The notes under the pieces are model-generated. The model was not told the DNA's origin. It ran no database searches and was given only the letters and a program-made list of their open reading frames with translations. A stretch of 64,000 bases of DNA from Cristatella mucedo. Its lineage: Eukaryota > Bryozoa > Phylactolaemata > Cristatellidae. A program made the translations under genes and the position numbers. The stretch is taken from assembly GCA_009760855.2 (NCBI GenBank), contig WPIO01000026.1, forward strand, positions 2,912,501-2,976,500, in the 5' to 3' direction. Each line of letters starts with the position of its first letter. The first letter of the stretch is position 1. This document shows, piece by piece, positions 1-10,769 of the stretch.

Positions 1-600
1 GCAAGCAGTATCCCAAGAGGCCTCTTGGAGCGTTGAAGCGGACACCCAATACCCTGTGTTTACGAAGCTAATTGGCCATCTGAACGAGTGTTTAGCTATG
101 CACACGCTGCGGCCGCCATTCAACTTGAGCCATTGCAATCGGAGAAGCTTCATTCAAGACCCGGCTGTTGATAGTGAACGTGGACCGAGCAAATGGAAAG
201 TGTAGGCGCCCTAAATACTTTAACACATGCTGCAGTTTACTTTTCAGTGCAGCCAAGAGACAGCATTCCGTGTGGACTTGATTCGTCGATGTGGAGAGCT
301 GCATTTCCGCCCGAGTTCCCTGTAGGACGTGCTGGTGCATCCAGGCCCCCTGCGGAATGACAAAGCGGGTTACAGTCATATGCATGTGTGGAGACTCGGA
401 AGTCGAGTCGATACCACAAACGCAGCTCACGTAACAATGCTAGTCCTTACTAAGGCGTGCCACGATACTGTTGGAGCTAGCGCCTCGAGGTGTGGCGAGC
501 AAGTCGTAGAGGCCGCCCCGATGCAGGCACGTACAACGGCGGTAGCCAAACTCAAGAGCAATCAAAAACGCCCACAACCTAATAACAAGTCCGCGTTGTT
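1..600. other. no recognisable gene
   Basis: Mixed-composition sequence with short overlapping open frames on both strands and no family resemblance. I see no splice-supported exon, RNA gene or repeat here. Confidence 0.4.
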
Positions 601-785
601 CACGTCGAGCTCTTCAGGTGATTTATTTGTGATTCGTTCTTCGTGTGCATGTGCCTGCTTACACTGCGCCTGCGCCTTGCGCATGTTACAACCGATCATT
701 TGGTAATGCTTTCTACTCAGCATTTTTAAAGCGCCTAGAAAGAGATTCAGTTCTCTGAGGGCGCTATACAAATTTATTATTATAT
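600..785 (+). mobile_element. LINE family 1, 3' end only
   Basis: The last ~150 bases of a CR1/L2-type LINE. The 3' UTR wording (a stretch ending in TGTGATTCGTTCTTCGTGTG) also occurs, diverged, at 43540-43690 and 28000-28200. It ends in the family stem-loop at about 728-768 (GCGCC ... AGAGA/TTCTCT ... GGCGC), followed by CTATACAAA and an ATT-rich tail. No coding part remains, so this is a short 5'-truncated insertion. Together with the copy near 43.5 kb it shares a TTTGGTAATGCTT block just before the stem-loop, which suggests a subfamily. Confidence 0.75.
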
Positions 786-1150
786 CTCACAGCCACAGCG
801 TGGCTACTAAGTAAGACGACCCGCTTAGTACATGTGACTAACCGCCATTTTGGACGGTGTCTACCAAAATATAGCTGTTTTAGCATAATAGCATTTCAAT
901 TGGAAAAATACCACATAGAGAAAATAATAATAATAAGAGAAGAAAATATTTTTATAGATTCTTAATAGAACAAAATACATCTCTCTATAGATACAAAACA
1001 AGTTTGATGTTTGAGAACATTAATTATCCAAACGTAAAATGACGCTCATATTTTGTTAGTTTATACCGAGAAGAAGTTATAAGAGTAAGTTGAGACAGCC
1101 TCCGGTAGTTCCGATCAAGTGGATTTGCTAGAGAGAGAATATTTTTTTGG
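786..1150. other. AT-rich intergenic DNA
   Basis: AT-rich sequence between the LINE tail and the long inverted repeat. I see nothing else in it. Confidence 0.4.
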
Positions 1151-2113
1151 GTATAAACTTGGGGAAGTCAAGAAAATACCTCTAACATTTGTCCGACAAT
1201 CAAATATGTGTTTATGGTACCTTTCGAAAGACAAATATGTTAGAACTAGAATCGGTAGTTCTGATGACTTCCGCAAGAAAGGAGAAATTATTTATGCAAA
1301 CCACGCCTAACCCAGATGTAAACCAGAAGCAACAAATCTACAAATAGAAAATTCACCGATCTCTGCATCATATGCGACTTGTATTCTAACTTGTCGAACT
1401 TGGGTAGATCGCTATAGGCGCTTGAAGCTTGTTGAGGTGCATACTTGTGACTTTTATACAGCTTCATTCCCAGGGTTGGTTGGTGCCTTGAAGATTAAAT
1501 AACTCTGCTAATATTTCACGTATTGGAGTGAAATTTGAAATGTGCGTTCAGTTCTGCTTGTTTGACCCTAGTTTTTAATATTTTTGATTTCGGTTTGATA
1601 CAATTGGCTCTGTATGTCAACGATTTTGGAAAATAAAGCTCCAGGACGTTTGATGACGCATACAGCCAAATATATCAAACCGAAATCAAAAATATTAAAA
1701 ACTAGGGTAAAAAGCAGAGCTGAACTCGCATTTCAAATTTCATTCCGATACGTGAAATATTACTATAGTTATTTAGTTTACAAGGCACCAACCAACCCTG
1801 GGAATGAAGCTGTATAAAAGTCACAAGTATGCACCTCAACAAGCTTCAAGCATATATTGCGATCTGCCAAGATTCGAAAAGTTGGGATACAAATCGCATA
1901 TAATGCAGAGATTGGTAATTTTTTTATTTGTAGATTAGTTGCTTCCGTTTTACATCCGGGTATGGCATGGTTGGCATATTCTTTAATGCGGAAGTCGTCA
2001 GAACTTCTGATCCCAGTTCCAACATATTTGTCTTTCGAAAGGTACCATAAACACATATTTGATTGTTGGAAAAATTGTATAGGTATTTTTCTTGACATTA
2101 CCCCTCAAGTATG
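1151..2113. repeat. long inverted repeat, arms ~460-470 bp
   Basis: The left arm (about 1151-1621) and the reverse complement of the right arm (about 1655-2113) match along almost their whole length by eye, at roughly 85-90% identity, with only ~35 bases between them. The best block is ~70 bp near 1429-1498, identical to its partner near 1780-1850. Two short open frames in opposite directions (1119-1310 on + and 1778-2098 on -) encode the same peptide stretch, including QSNMCLWYLSKDKYV. This is what two arms of one palindrome must do, so it is not evidence of coding. Transcription through the element would give a long hairpin RNA. It could be a foldback transposon, an inverted duplication or an hpRNA locus. 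No target duplication was found. Confidence 0.85.
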
Positions 2114-5100
2114 ATGAACTTCCCACGTGTATTATGCAATAGCGTGCTCAGAAATTGTTGCTTTGATAAAAGTTGTACTTTTTTACTACAAGTTCCACTG
2201 CGTTGACTCTGAAAATAAAATAAGTGAATGCAAATTACGCTCCCAGTATTGTTCAGGTATGTGTTTGCCGGACACTGTTGAGGGAGCCAGATCCAATGGA
2301 CGGACGGAGCCGCTCGTAGACAGACGTGGATCTACCGTAGGTATACAGCGGCCTTCCTCCATTCATTAGATACGCCGATTAAATGTAAAACTGTAAAACC
2401 AGATCACAACCTATCGAGTGGCATTGCCACCCACCGATGCTCTCTGACCGAATGCTGCCTGCATGCGCTGGCGTTTATGGCCTGTGTCTCTTCAGGCAGC
2501 CAGGCAGTAAGGTGAGCGTACGCTGGGTCGGTCTGAAGTTTTAGCCGCACGTTACAGCTAGTGTACCGGGTGCATAATTGAGCCTGCGACACCGAGCTTC
2601 CCTGATCTTAACGAGCAAGTAATCAACAAATCTCTAATTTGTTAGCTCCAGATTTCGCCATTGCACGAAACTATCGGCTCCGACGGAAAGCTTGGGGCAG
2701 ATCCATATTTTAGCACATCACAAAGATTCTCCTGAAGGGGCAAAAGCTCAACCTTTTAAAGATCTATTTACATCGGTGTCGAAGTCGTCTTTAGGTCGGA
2801 GCTGCCCAGCTTTTACCGGGCCCATTTTTAATACATACTAGCTGGATGCCATAACAAAACGCTGGGGTTCTGCATCACCCAGATTATGACTGTCCACATG
2901 TCCTTCTCAGTTCCGGAATTATGACGGCTCGGATCCGACTATATACTAATCTATCGTCAAGAGGAATTTAAACTGTCTTTCCTGATTCGTTCCTGCTTCG
3001 CTCCTGCTTCTGTTCCGATTAGCATGGTTCCTTCTTCTGAGAATTATGTACGGTCGGTCGCTTTACGTTCATTCGTCTCCGCTTCGATCCAGCCGCCCAC
3101 TAGGCTCTACGCCAGAGCAGTCATAGGGAAAGTTGCTTAATTAGACAGGTAGGAAACGGCCCCGCGACTCACCTTATCGTTAAGCAAAAAAATCCTTCAC
3201 GATCAATTTCCGACCGTCGCCGCCTCATGATTTGATTCGTATAAATGAAGAGCTCGTAGTCTTCCGCAAAAAGAACTCGCGCGGAACGTGCGGAGGATTT
3301 CCCCTTCCCCTCGGCTATTCGGCGCGCCTTTCGAAACAGTGAAGAAGGCGCTCCCTTGACGTGCGCTGGCACGCGACTCTCCACTCCGCGGCTCGCTCTT
3401 GCCTCCGCTATGACCAAAGAAGCCGAACTATGCTCAGCTTGCCCGGCCCTTCTTCGGCCCGATCTCGCTCTTAGCCCGGTTCACCATTCTCTCGCGCGAG
3501 GTATTCACCAAAGACCGAAGCATCACTAAAGCAAGACGGCCAATGTAGACGCGGCTTTTGGCGATATGAAAGTCCATGACAGGCATGTGATGTGCGTATA
3601 TTGAAGTTAATCTCTAAACTGTGTGCCAGACAGTTGAGTTGCACTTTGTGGGTCGAACAGAAGTAGCTGTGCGCTATGTCTGCTGGACGCTACGTATGTC
3701 TATGTATGCTGAACATCTGAAGACCTAATTGGCTGTCGTAGAGACCGCTATAAGCCGTGATTATGGACTTCTTATACAGTATATTGTAGGCAAGATGTTC
3801 AGCTGTTAACCTGAGACAGTCTGCAATTGAAAGATGGTCACTGATCTAGTGACAGCTATTCACGAAGACCCCACTGCATTCGATTTGATGTTAATTACCT
3901 TTTTTAGACGAAGCCCAGTTGACTCAATTTATGAGCTGTATTGAAAATCATTCCTTTCTTAAGGTGCATTGCACCTCCAAAGAGAAAGAGATGCCTTCAT
4001 TCAATCTGCGCACATAGCAATTGAATTTGAAGATGCTGCAAGAATTTCTTAAACGTGGCCGCAGCGGTGAAGTCAGTCGATATTGGCAGAGTTAATCACA
4101 ATAGGGCGTCAATGTCGACATCATGACGTACAACATTACCTTGACACCCATAGTGTAGTTATAGATCAACTGAGCACACGTCGACGAGCAAAAACAAACT
4201 ACTGAATCTCATGGACCGGTCTCCGCCAACGGAGCTTGTCCTCACTGCAACTTTGGCAAGAACATGACGCACATTATTATTATTAAATTGCACATTAGTT
4301 ACTATCAAATCCGGTGCCAGCGCATGCTTCCCAATGCTTCGTCGAACCGATGCTCCCTGCTTTAAAGAAAATCGGGAGTTTCAGCTTTATCGCCAAACAT
4401 TTTTCATGCAACGCAAAACAACGCGACAACTCTTTGTACTTGGGTAGTAAGTTTTATTTCTTAATTGCATATGCCGCAGCAGTATAAAAAATTACTATAA
4501 TTCCCTAGAAGCGTTGCTTTTGTGATCAGAACCGTGATTAACATGAAAATAACCTGTTTCCGATGAGAAAACTGATACAACGCGAGTCTAATGATCCACA
4601 TTTAGTCAGAAAGAGCAGGAAATAAATCAAAACTAACATATATTGTGTGTGCATACTAAAATGACCACTCAAAGATTTCAGAAATGATTTAATTTTCTAT
4701 GTTTTGAGCTGCAATGCAAATCGCTTTCTTGTGGCTTAGTTCTTCATTCGAGCACGAGCCAAGTTCAGCCTAGGGATTAGCCAGAAAGCCGTTAACAATT
4801 GCAACAAAACTGCTACAAGCTGCCTTCTCAGTCATCTTCAGCTTCGAGTTGCTTACTCATCAAACACTGTGGTACTCTTTATTTTTAATCCAACAAAGAT
4901 ACAATTGTTGGCCTTCGCCTTAGGCAGATGCTGAAAAATATTTGTTACAAGTGTACCTGAATTTGTCTGACATTTTTTAGAGCCATGGAAAATTGCTTGA
5001 TGATGACCAACAAGATGTTCGGTAGCGGCATCAGCACCTTTGCAGGGTCCGTCCGTCCTGCTTCCGCGTTCTCACCAGCCGTTCCCACTAGATTTGGTTC

Positions 5101-7929
5101 TTCCCTATAAAGAGCTCGCTCCGCTGCTGCCATTCCTTTTATTGATAGTGCACCTTACTATTGCGGCTGTCCCATATGCAACGAAAACGGCGAAACATCG
5201 GGAAACCACCTTGGACGTCCATCAGGAATGGTGCCGTTTTAAAGTCTCCAACGACATCTTCGGTCTATGAGGAAGTAGCGGTTGTTTAAGTGTTCATTTG
5301 GTTTCACCCAAATTCTTGGGATAGCCAACTTCATATTTTTCTTTTCTCTCTCTTCCAAGACTCAAAATCCCAGAATTCTATAGATTAAAGCAAAGATATG
5401 CCGAAGCATGCCATGTAGGCTTCGCATATTGTACAAGAGCTTACATGAAGTATTGTTTCACTTTTATCTTGATAGAATGTTTTCATTTATTAATAAATAC
5501 GCGTGCTTGGTACAAACAACCTCATGACGCCAATTCCATCAAATATGGCTATTCGCTATTCTCTTAACCTGCAATAACATAAACTAAAATGATCGCTCAA
5601 GGCATCTGTACTCTTGCACTTTCATTTACACTACTCTACGGTGGTATGTCCGAATAAACATTTCAAGTTCTGGTAGTGGCACAGCGAGTGCAAATGGGCG
5701 AATCTGACACGTGCACTGCGCTTAAAAGAAAAACCGGATCATTTCAAAATATATCTATATAATAATAATATCTATATAGTAATATATATATATATATATA
5801 ATATATATAATATATATCTAGCCACAGGAGCCATGTTTCTGTGAAATAGCAGCTCTTTTCTATTTATTTTAGGCACAAGGGGTATGGAAAATATGCTTTT
5901 TACAAAAGGACACAAATTAACTAAAATACGCTACCTAGTGTTTACAAGTGCTGCCCTCCCCCATCGCCCACGCTCCGTGTAATGTGAATAGTCAGTCTGG
6001 CATGTTTGAACTGTATACTGGGTCAGGTGACAAATTCTCGCGTACTTATTATGGCAGTAGCTGTGCAGACCTCAGTTGAACCTGGCACCTTGGTGGTGTG
6101 AGTCTCCACGCAACGCCAGATGCTTTTGCCGTCGCCAATGCTCTTCTTGCGTATAACATTAACATAAGAAAGTTAGTGGAATATCCCTAAAGCTTTCAGA
6201 AAGCCGAGCTCAGTGACGTTAATCTGATGTTCATAAACTGCATTTAATAACGTAAAATCCCTGTTGAAAGTTTGACATGTTAACTGCTCTCAACACAGTG
6301 TTTGCTTATTTTAAATCCACGAGAACTCTACAGGATGCCAGAAAAGCAACTGTTCCGAGTTTCCAAATCTATTTACTGACAAATTGGGTGGTCTCAATGA
6401 CTTTCGGATAGAAGTCTAATTCAAACCATGACCCAATTACCTTCTTCAGGCCATGACCTGAGAATTTGACCCTATCGGAGGATATTTTGCTGGCAAATGT
6501 ACACGGACAGCAGTTCTGGTTAACGGCTGCGATTTAATTATTGTACTTCCTTGGCATGGCCTGCATATCTTAACACACCAAGCCAAAACTGCACATTTTC
6601 AGCGATTACTCGGAGATAGCCAATGCTATGCAGGATAAAAACTGTTATCTTATATAATTATCCCCTTGAGAAGCATTCAACATGGTTACGCAAAGATCTA
6701 CCTGGATTACGCAACAACCAAATCGACTTGGCATCGGAGAACCACGAGATGCTCTCCTTGAATGTGCATATGAGAGCTCTGCTCTGAAAAATACTTCCAT
6801 TTTAAATTTAATTTTTCTCAGTACCTGCCTACCTTTATCACGCCGTGAAGGGACTTAAACGTGACATTTTCTGGCGTATATATGTATATCTTAATGAATT
6901 ATTAATCAGTGGAACATTCGTCAAAAGTCCATTAACACATCTTTAGTCAACTTGCTGGATGGTAATGTTCTTTGACATTAAGGAAAACAGTTTCGACATG
7001 GTATGTACCATCAGAACTATGAGTTTCCACTTAAGATCAACAGATGCACGATTTCACGCAAAGTAGTAGCGAAAAGCTTGTGATTGTAATTTGGTATACG
7101 AGGAAAGAATTACCAGCATGCATTCAAGCGTAAGCTGTGCTTATGAACTACACACCCGAAGACTTACCTGATGATGAGCAACTCTTCTCAGTATATTCCC
7201 GATATGCTATCCGTATGTTTGCAGTTTCTCTGACAAATTAAACAGATTTCTCCAGTACTGATAATGATTGACGATTATGATCAGCCTCAGTGCTACAAAT
7301 GCTATATTTGTACACCGTGAAATGACGCAAATGAAACAGTAAGCATGAACAGCAGTCTACGGGTCAAATATTTACATTAGTAGCATGTTGTGAGGAGAGC
7401 GTCAAAAAGGCGGAACAGCAAAACCTAGAAAATATCTGCGAATGCTCCCAGAACAAACTTTGGGTCCGGGTACACATTGATCTGTCATAGGTGCTACGAG
7501 AAAGTAGCTCGCCAGTTTGTATAGATGCTTGCATGAAGTACAGCAGTGCATCCAATCTGATACCTCCGCTTCGTCGAAGCCAACAAGGGATTTACTAATG
7601 CCAAGACCATTCACACGTTGGCTACTATAATTCTATAGACATCGACAAAACTACTAGCTTTATGTTGACAAGTTAAAGGCACGGTATTAGGAATGAGAAA
7701 TCTTCAATCAAATCAGCCAGCTGTTAATTGATCTCCAGAGAATTTCGTTCACCTTCAAACATGCACTAAAAATTGCAACTAATCCATCAAACAAAGCCGT
7801 GTAGAAGCTCATTATATTTCTACCGGATTCGGTCTTCCGAGGATTATTTATAAAGCTAGCTCCTAAATGTATCTCCATTTGTAAATTCAAAAAGGCACCA
7901 AAACCAAGTTGTTGTTAAGAAGCAGGATT
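2114..7929. other. unique AT-rich DNA, no recognised gene
   Basis: About 5.8 kb with short ORFs (at most about 85 codons), none resembling a known family. A slightly GC-richer patch lies at 3170-3500. A short (ATT)n at 4272-4284 has no recognisable LINE end beside it. A TA/ATA-rich tract lies at 5750-5820. I cannot exclude introns or small non-coding RNAs here. Confidence 0.4.
5750..5820. repeat. TA-rich microsatellite
   Basis: Imperfect (TA)n with AATA interruptions. Low-complexity DNA with no associated gene. Confidence 0.8.
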
Positions 7930-9560
7930 TCCTATGGCTCACTCCAAACCTGAGCGGCTTTCGGTAAAAATACTGCAGCCAACCGACTTCCAATTGCAAA
8001 AAAAGTGAAAGTCAAAAGCATGGCTGAGTGAGGAGGGCAGCTTAGGTAGTGCGTAGCATGGAAGTATCGCCTCAGCAAGGCTGGAAAGGATTTGGCCCAG
8101 TCGGCAGAGCAGGAGAGTAGATGTCGTGGCTAAAGGATTGTGAGAGTGAGCTGGACAGTCTGGGATCTGCGGAGAAAATGCTTATTTCGCCAACGGTATT
8201 TAAGCCGAGAAATAAAAAAGCTACTGTATTTTCCGTAGAGGACCTGAGGGCACGAGAAGGCTTAAACTGGTATAGCCATTCACCTAAGTGTGATTGAGTC
8301 AAGCCATGGCGGTTTTGTGTATCAGTTTAAGAATTTTTCTCTGTATCCGTTGATGAACGGGAGCCATCAAAGCTTCTCTAACAAAGGAGTCATGTAGCTG
8401 AACCTATGTGATTTATCGACTTCACTTCCAACCAGCTCCATCACAAGCTGCAGAGGCTTATGGCTTTTACGGTAGCCCAGCCAAGACGAAATTGCCGTAG
8501 TCTAGTCTAGACAGAACCAATGAGCTACTTAAACTTCTAGCAAGATGGTTCGTAATTTTAGACAAGGGTCGGAAGTGCTGGCTAGCTATTAAGTTCTCTT
8601 GAACTAAAACTTTCAAAGTAAATTTAAGTGGTTTTCAAAAAGGAAATCTAAATTCAGAGCACATTATGAACGTCTTAAAACTGCATAAAAAATCAGAAAC
8701 AATTGTACTCCAGCTGCATGCTTGGATCGTTCTATATGTAGGAGTTTATTTTATGGTCGCTTAGTTTGAGAAAAGGTGCCAACGTCCGGGATCAAATGTC
8801 TTTAAGGCAAGCTTTCAGTTTATCTGTCACTTCAGAGAATTCCTGTGGTTTAGGAATAAAATACAGCTGAGTATTGTAAACATAAAAGTTTCAGCCGATC
8901 CCATGTGCCCTGAATCACTTTTCACAGAGGCTCGCTATACCTGAAGAACAGCAAAGGACAGAGAACGGACCCTTGTCAAACTTTACCTGCGACTGGTCTG
9001 CTAGATAGCACTTGCCCACCTTGCGAAACGAAGTGAACACTTTCGGACAGTGTGATTGGAACCATGCCAGTGCGTAGGATATCATGATCAACAGTGTCAA
9101 AAACAGCTGATATATCGAGTAGGGCCAGGGCAGTCACATTGCCGTCTTTGCTCCTGCTTAGGATATCGCTGGTTGCATAGAGGAGAGCAGTTTCAGTGGA
9201 GTGGTATCGCTTAAATCTTGACTGAAATTTCAGACCGTTAACTTCTTTCAATTTTTTTCTCCAAGCTGCTTAGTGACAATTTGTTCGAGCTCTTTTTACA
9301 GAAAGGAAAAAGGGTAACTGGGACAGAGTTTGCTAGGTCCTCGGGATCGATTACAGGATTTTTTAGTTATCGGTCATACGATAGCCGATTTGAAAGACTC
9401 TGAAACAACTCCTCTATCCAGAGAAGCATTGAAAACCTGCATTTAACAGACGAAAAAACAAAGTCTTCCTACTTTCACCGCTGATATTGCACAGAGAAAA
9501 CATGCTAAAGAGATGAAATGCAAATAAAAAGATCTGGGTCATGCGGCGGGTCAGCTAGAC
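7930..9560 (-). mobile_element. LINE family 2 fragment (CR1/L2-type RT), degraded
   Basis: Read on the minus strand, this is the reverse transcriptase part of a non-LTR retrotransposon. From high to low coordinate: an upstream RT block with DPEDLANSVPV around 9330-9350 (families usually have DPEDLxNYRPV); a block with HSTETALL then LLDISAVFDTVDHDIL around 9075-9210 (RT domain A, aspartate kept); a degraded following segment (8915-9060); and the C-terminal tail around 8160-8300 with SRALRSS and NTVGE. It then has a non-coding 3' end at ~7935. Stops and frameshifts split every frame, so it is a fossil. The C-terminal part and 3' end match the piece at 53580-53960 better than LINE family 1. The 5' limit is uncertain (9450-9650). 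Confidence 0.8.
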
Positions 9561-9692
9561 CTTTCATTCGCTATTGGCCAACTATTTTGTGTCTTGCAAA
9601 TGGGTACAAGATTGTGAACGTAGGTGTGTCTCGGCCTTCATAACCAATGTGCACTGCAGCCTCAGCATTTGAGCATTTCAGCCTAAACAAAA

Positions 9693-9862
9693 GAATAGCA
9701 GCTGATTTAACAGACTCTTTTGTCTAGTGACAGAAGAGTATTCACGGCTATCACCACAGCTTGCACTGGTAATAAAGGATCGCCCACTGGGATTCGAACC
9801 CACAACGTCGGGATCGAGGTCGTGAAAACAACCATTTTACCAAGTGTGCCATCACGGCTCAT
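9693..9862 (-). mobile_element. SINE B copy
   Basis: Reverse-oriented tRNA-headed SINE. On the minus strand it starts GAGCCGTGATGGCACACTTGG (A-box-like), has the B box GTGGGTTCGAATCCC, then the family body GGGCGATCCTTTATTACCAG, a CTTCTGTCACTA block and the end TCTGTTAAATCAGCTG. The same order is seen at 44265, 45415, 56350, 57110 and 58155. Pol III boxes are visible but a cloverleaf is incomplete, so it is a retroposon and not a tRNA gene. Confidence 0.8.
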
Positions 9863-10769
9863 CCCAAGCCAAACATAAAGATGATACATCAAAAATTGGC
9901 TATGTCCACAGTACAGTACATCGACGGAAAAGACCATTAAATAGTACCACCAACTTTTGTCAATGCAACCTCTTTTCGCCTTGGCAGTGGCGTGAGACAG
10001 GCAATCAGAAGAGTGCACAAACTGCAGCTAATGCTGCTGACTGGCAACAGCAGAGCTGCTGCACTCTACTGGCCGCAGAAGGGCCAACGAACTATTGAAC
10101 TGTCGAGAACCATGTAAGGTCTCATGTTTTGGCGGAGGCATAGGCATAGCCAGGATTAAGAACAAGGAGCCTTACTTTGACCTTTCTAGATGCAGCCAAT
10201 CATCTGACGGCAGAAGAGGCGTGTAGTGCCATGCCATTTGGCGTACCCCTTCAGATCGGTCCAAGGATGAGCACCGGCTCCCCCATCGTTATGCCGATGA
10301 GTGAACACGTTTTGGCACTCTGATGTAATGAAAATGCAACACGGCACGCAAAATTGTTCACTTGCAGATGCTTCCTTGCTCCTCCAGTGATGGGCGCTCA
10401 TCACTGAACCCCGCGTTCCACTTATATTAAGTTGTTCCATCAGACCGCACTGCGTTCTCTTTTTAACTTCCTGTTTAGAAAGGAAAAGGCTCTTATTATT
10501 GAAATGTTGGCATACTCAATCAGCTACGTTGCGACGGCTGCAAGAGATTAGTAGCAGTTCCACCCACGGTAAACCAAGCTATTTAATACATTTTTGTTTT
10601 GCTTTAAGATTGTTCCTGGGTATTAAGTGTTATTTTCCAATTTCTTATGCCACGAAAGCATAGATAGTAAAAATAATATGTCTTTTATTGCGCTCTAAGA
10701 ACCAAAACTTTATTTGGACACTTTACAACTCGCTGCTAGAGAGAAAGCTTTCAAAAACTCCCTAGGTTA
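9863..10769. other. no recognised gene
   Basis: Unique sequence between SINE B and the hAT element. Short ORFs on both strands show no family resemblance. Confidence 0.4.

Noticed and set aside
1119-2098. Two short ORFs sharing a peptide on opposite strands
   Set aside because: They lie in the two arms of one inverted repeat, so the similarity is forced. There is no further coding evidence.
3169-3417. 82-codon minus-strand frame in a GC-richer patch
   Set aside because: No recognisable family, splice context or repeat support.
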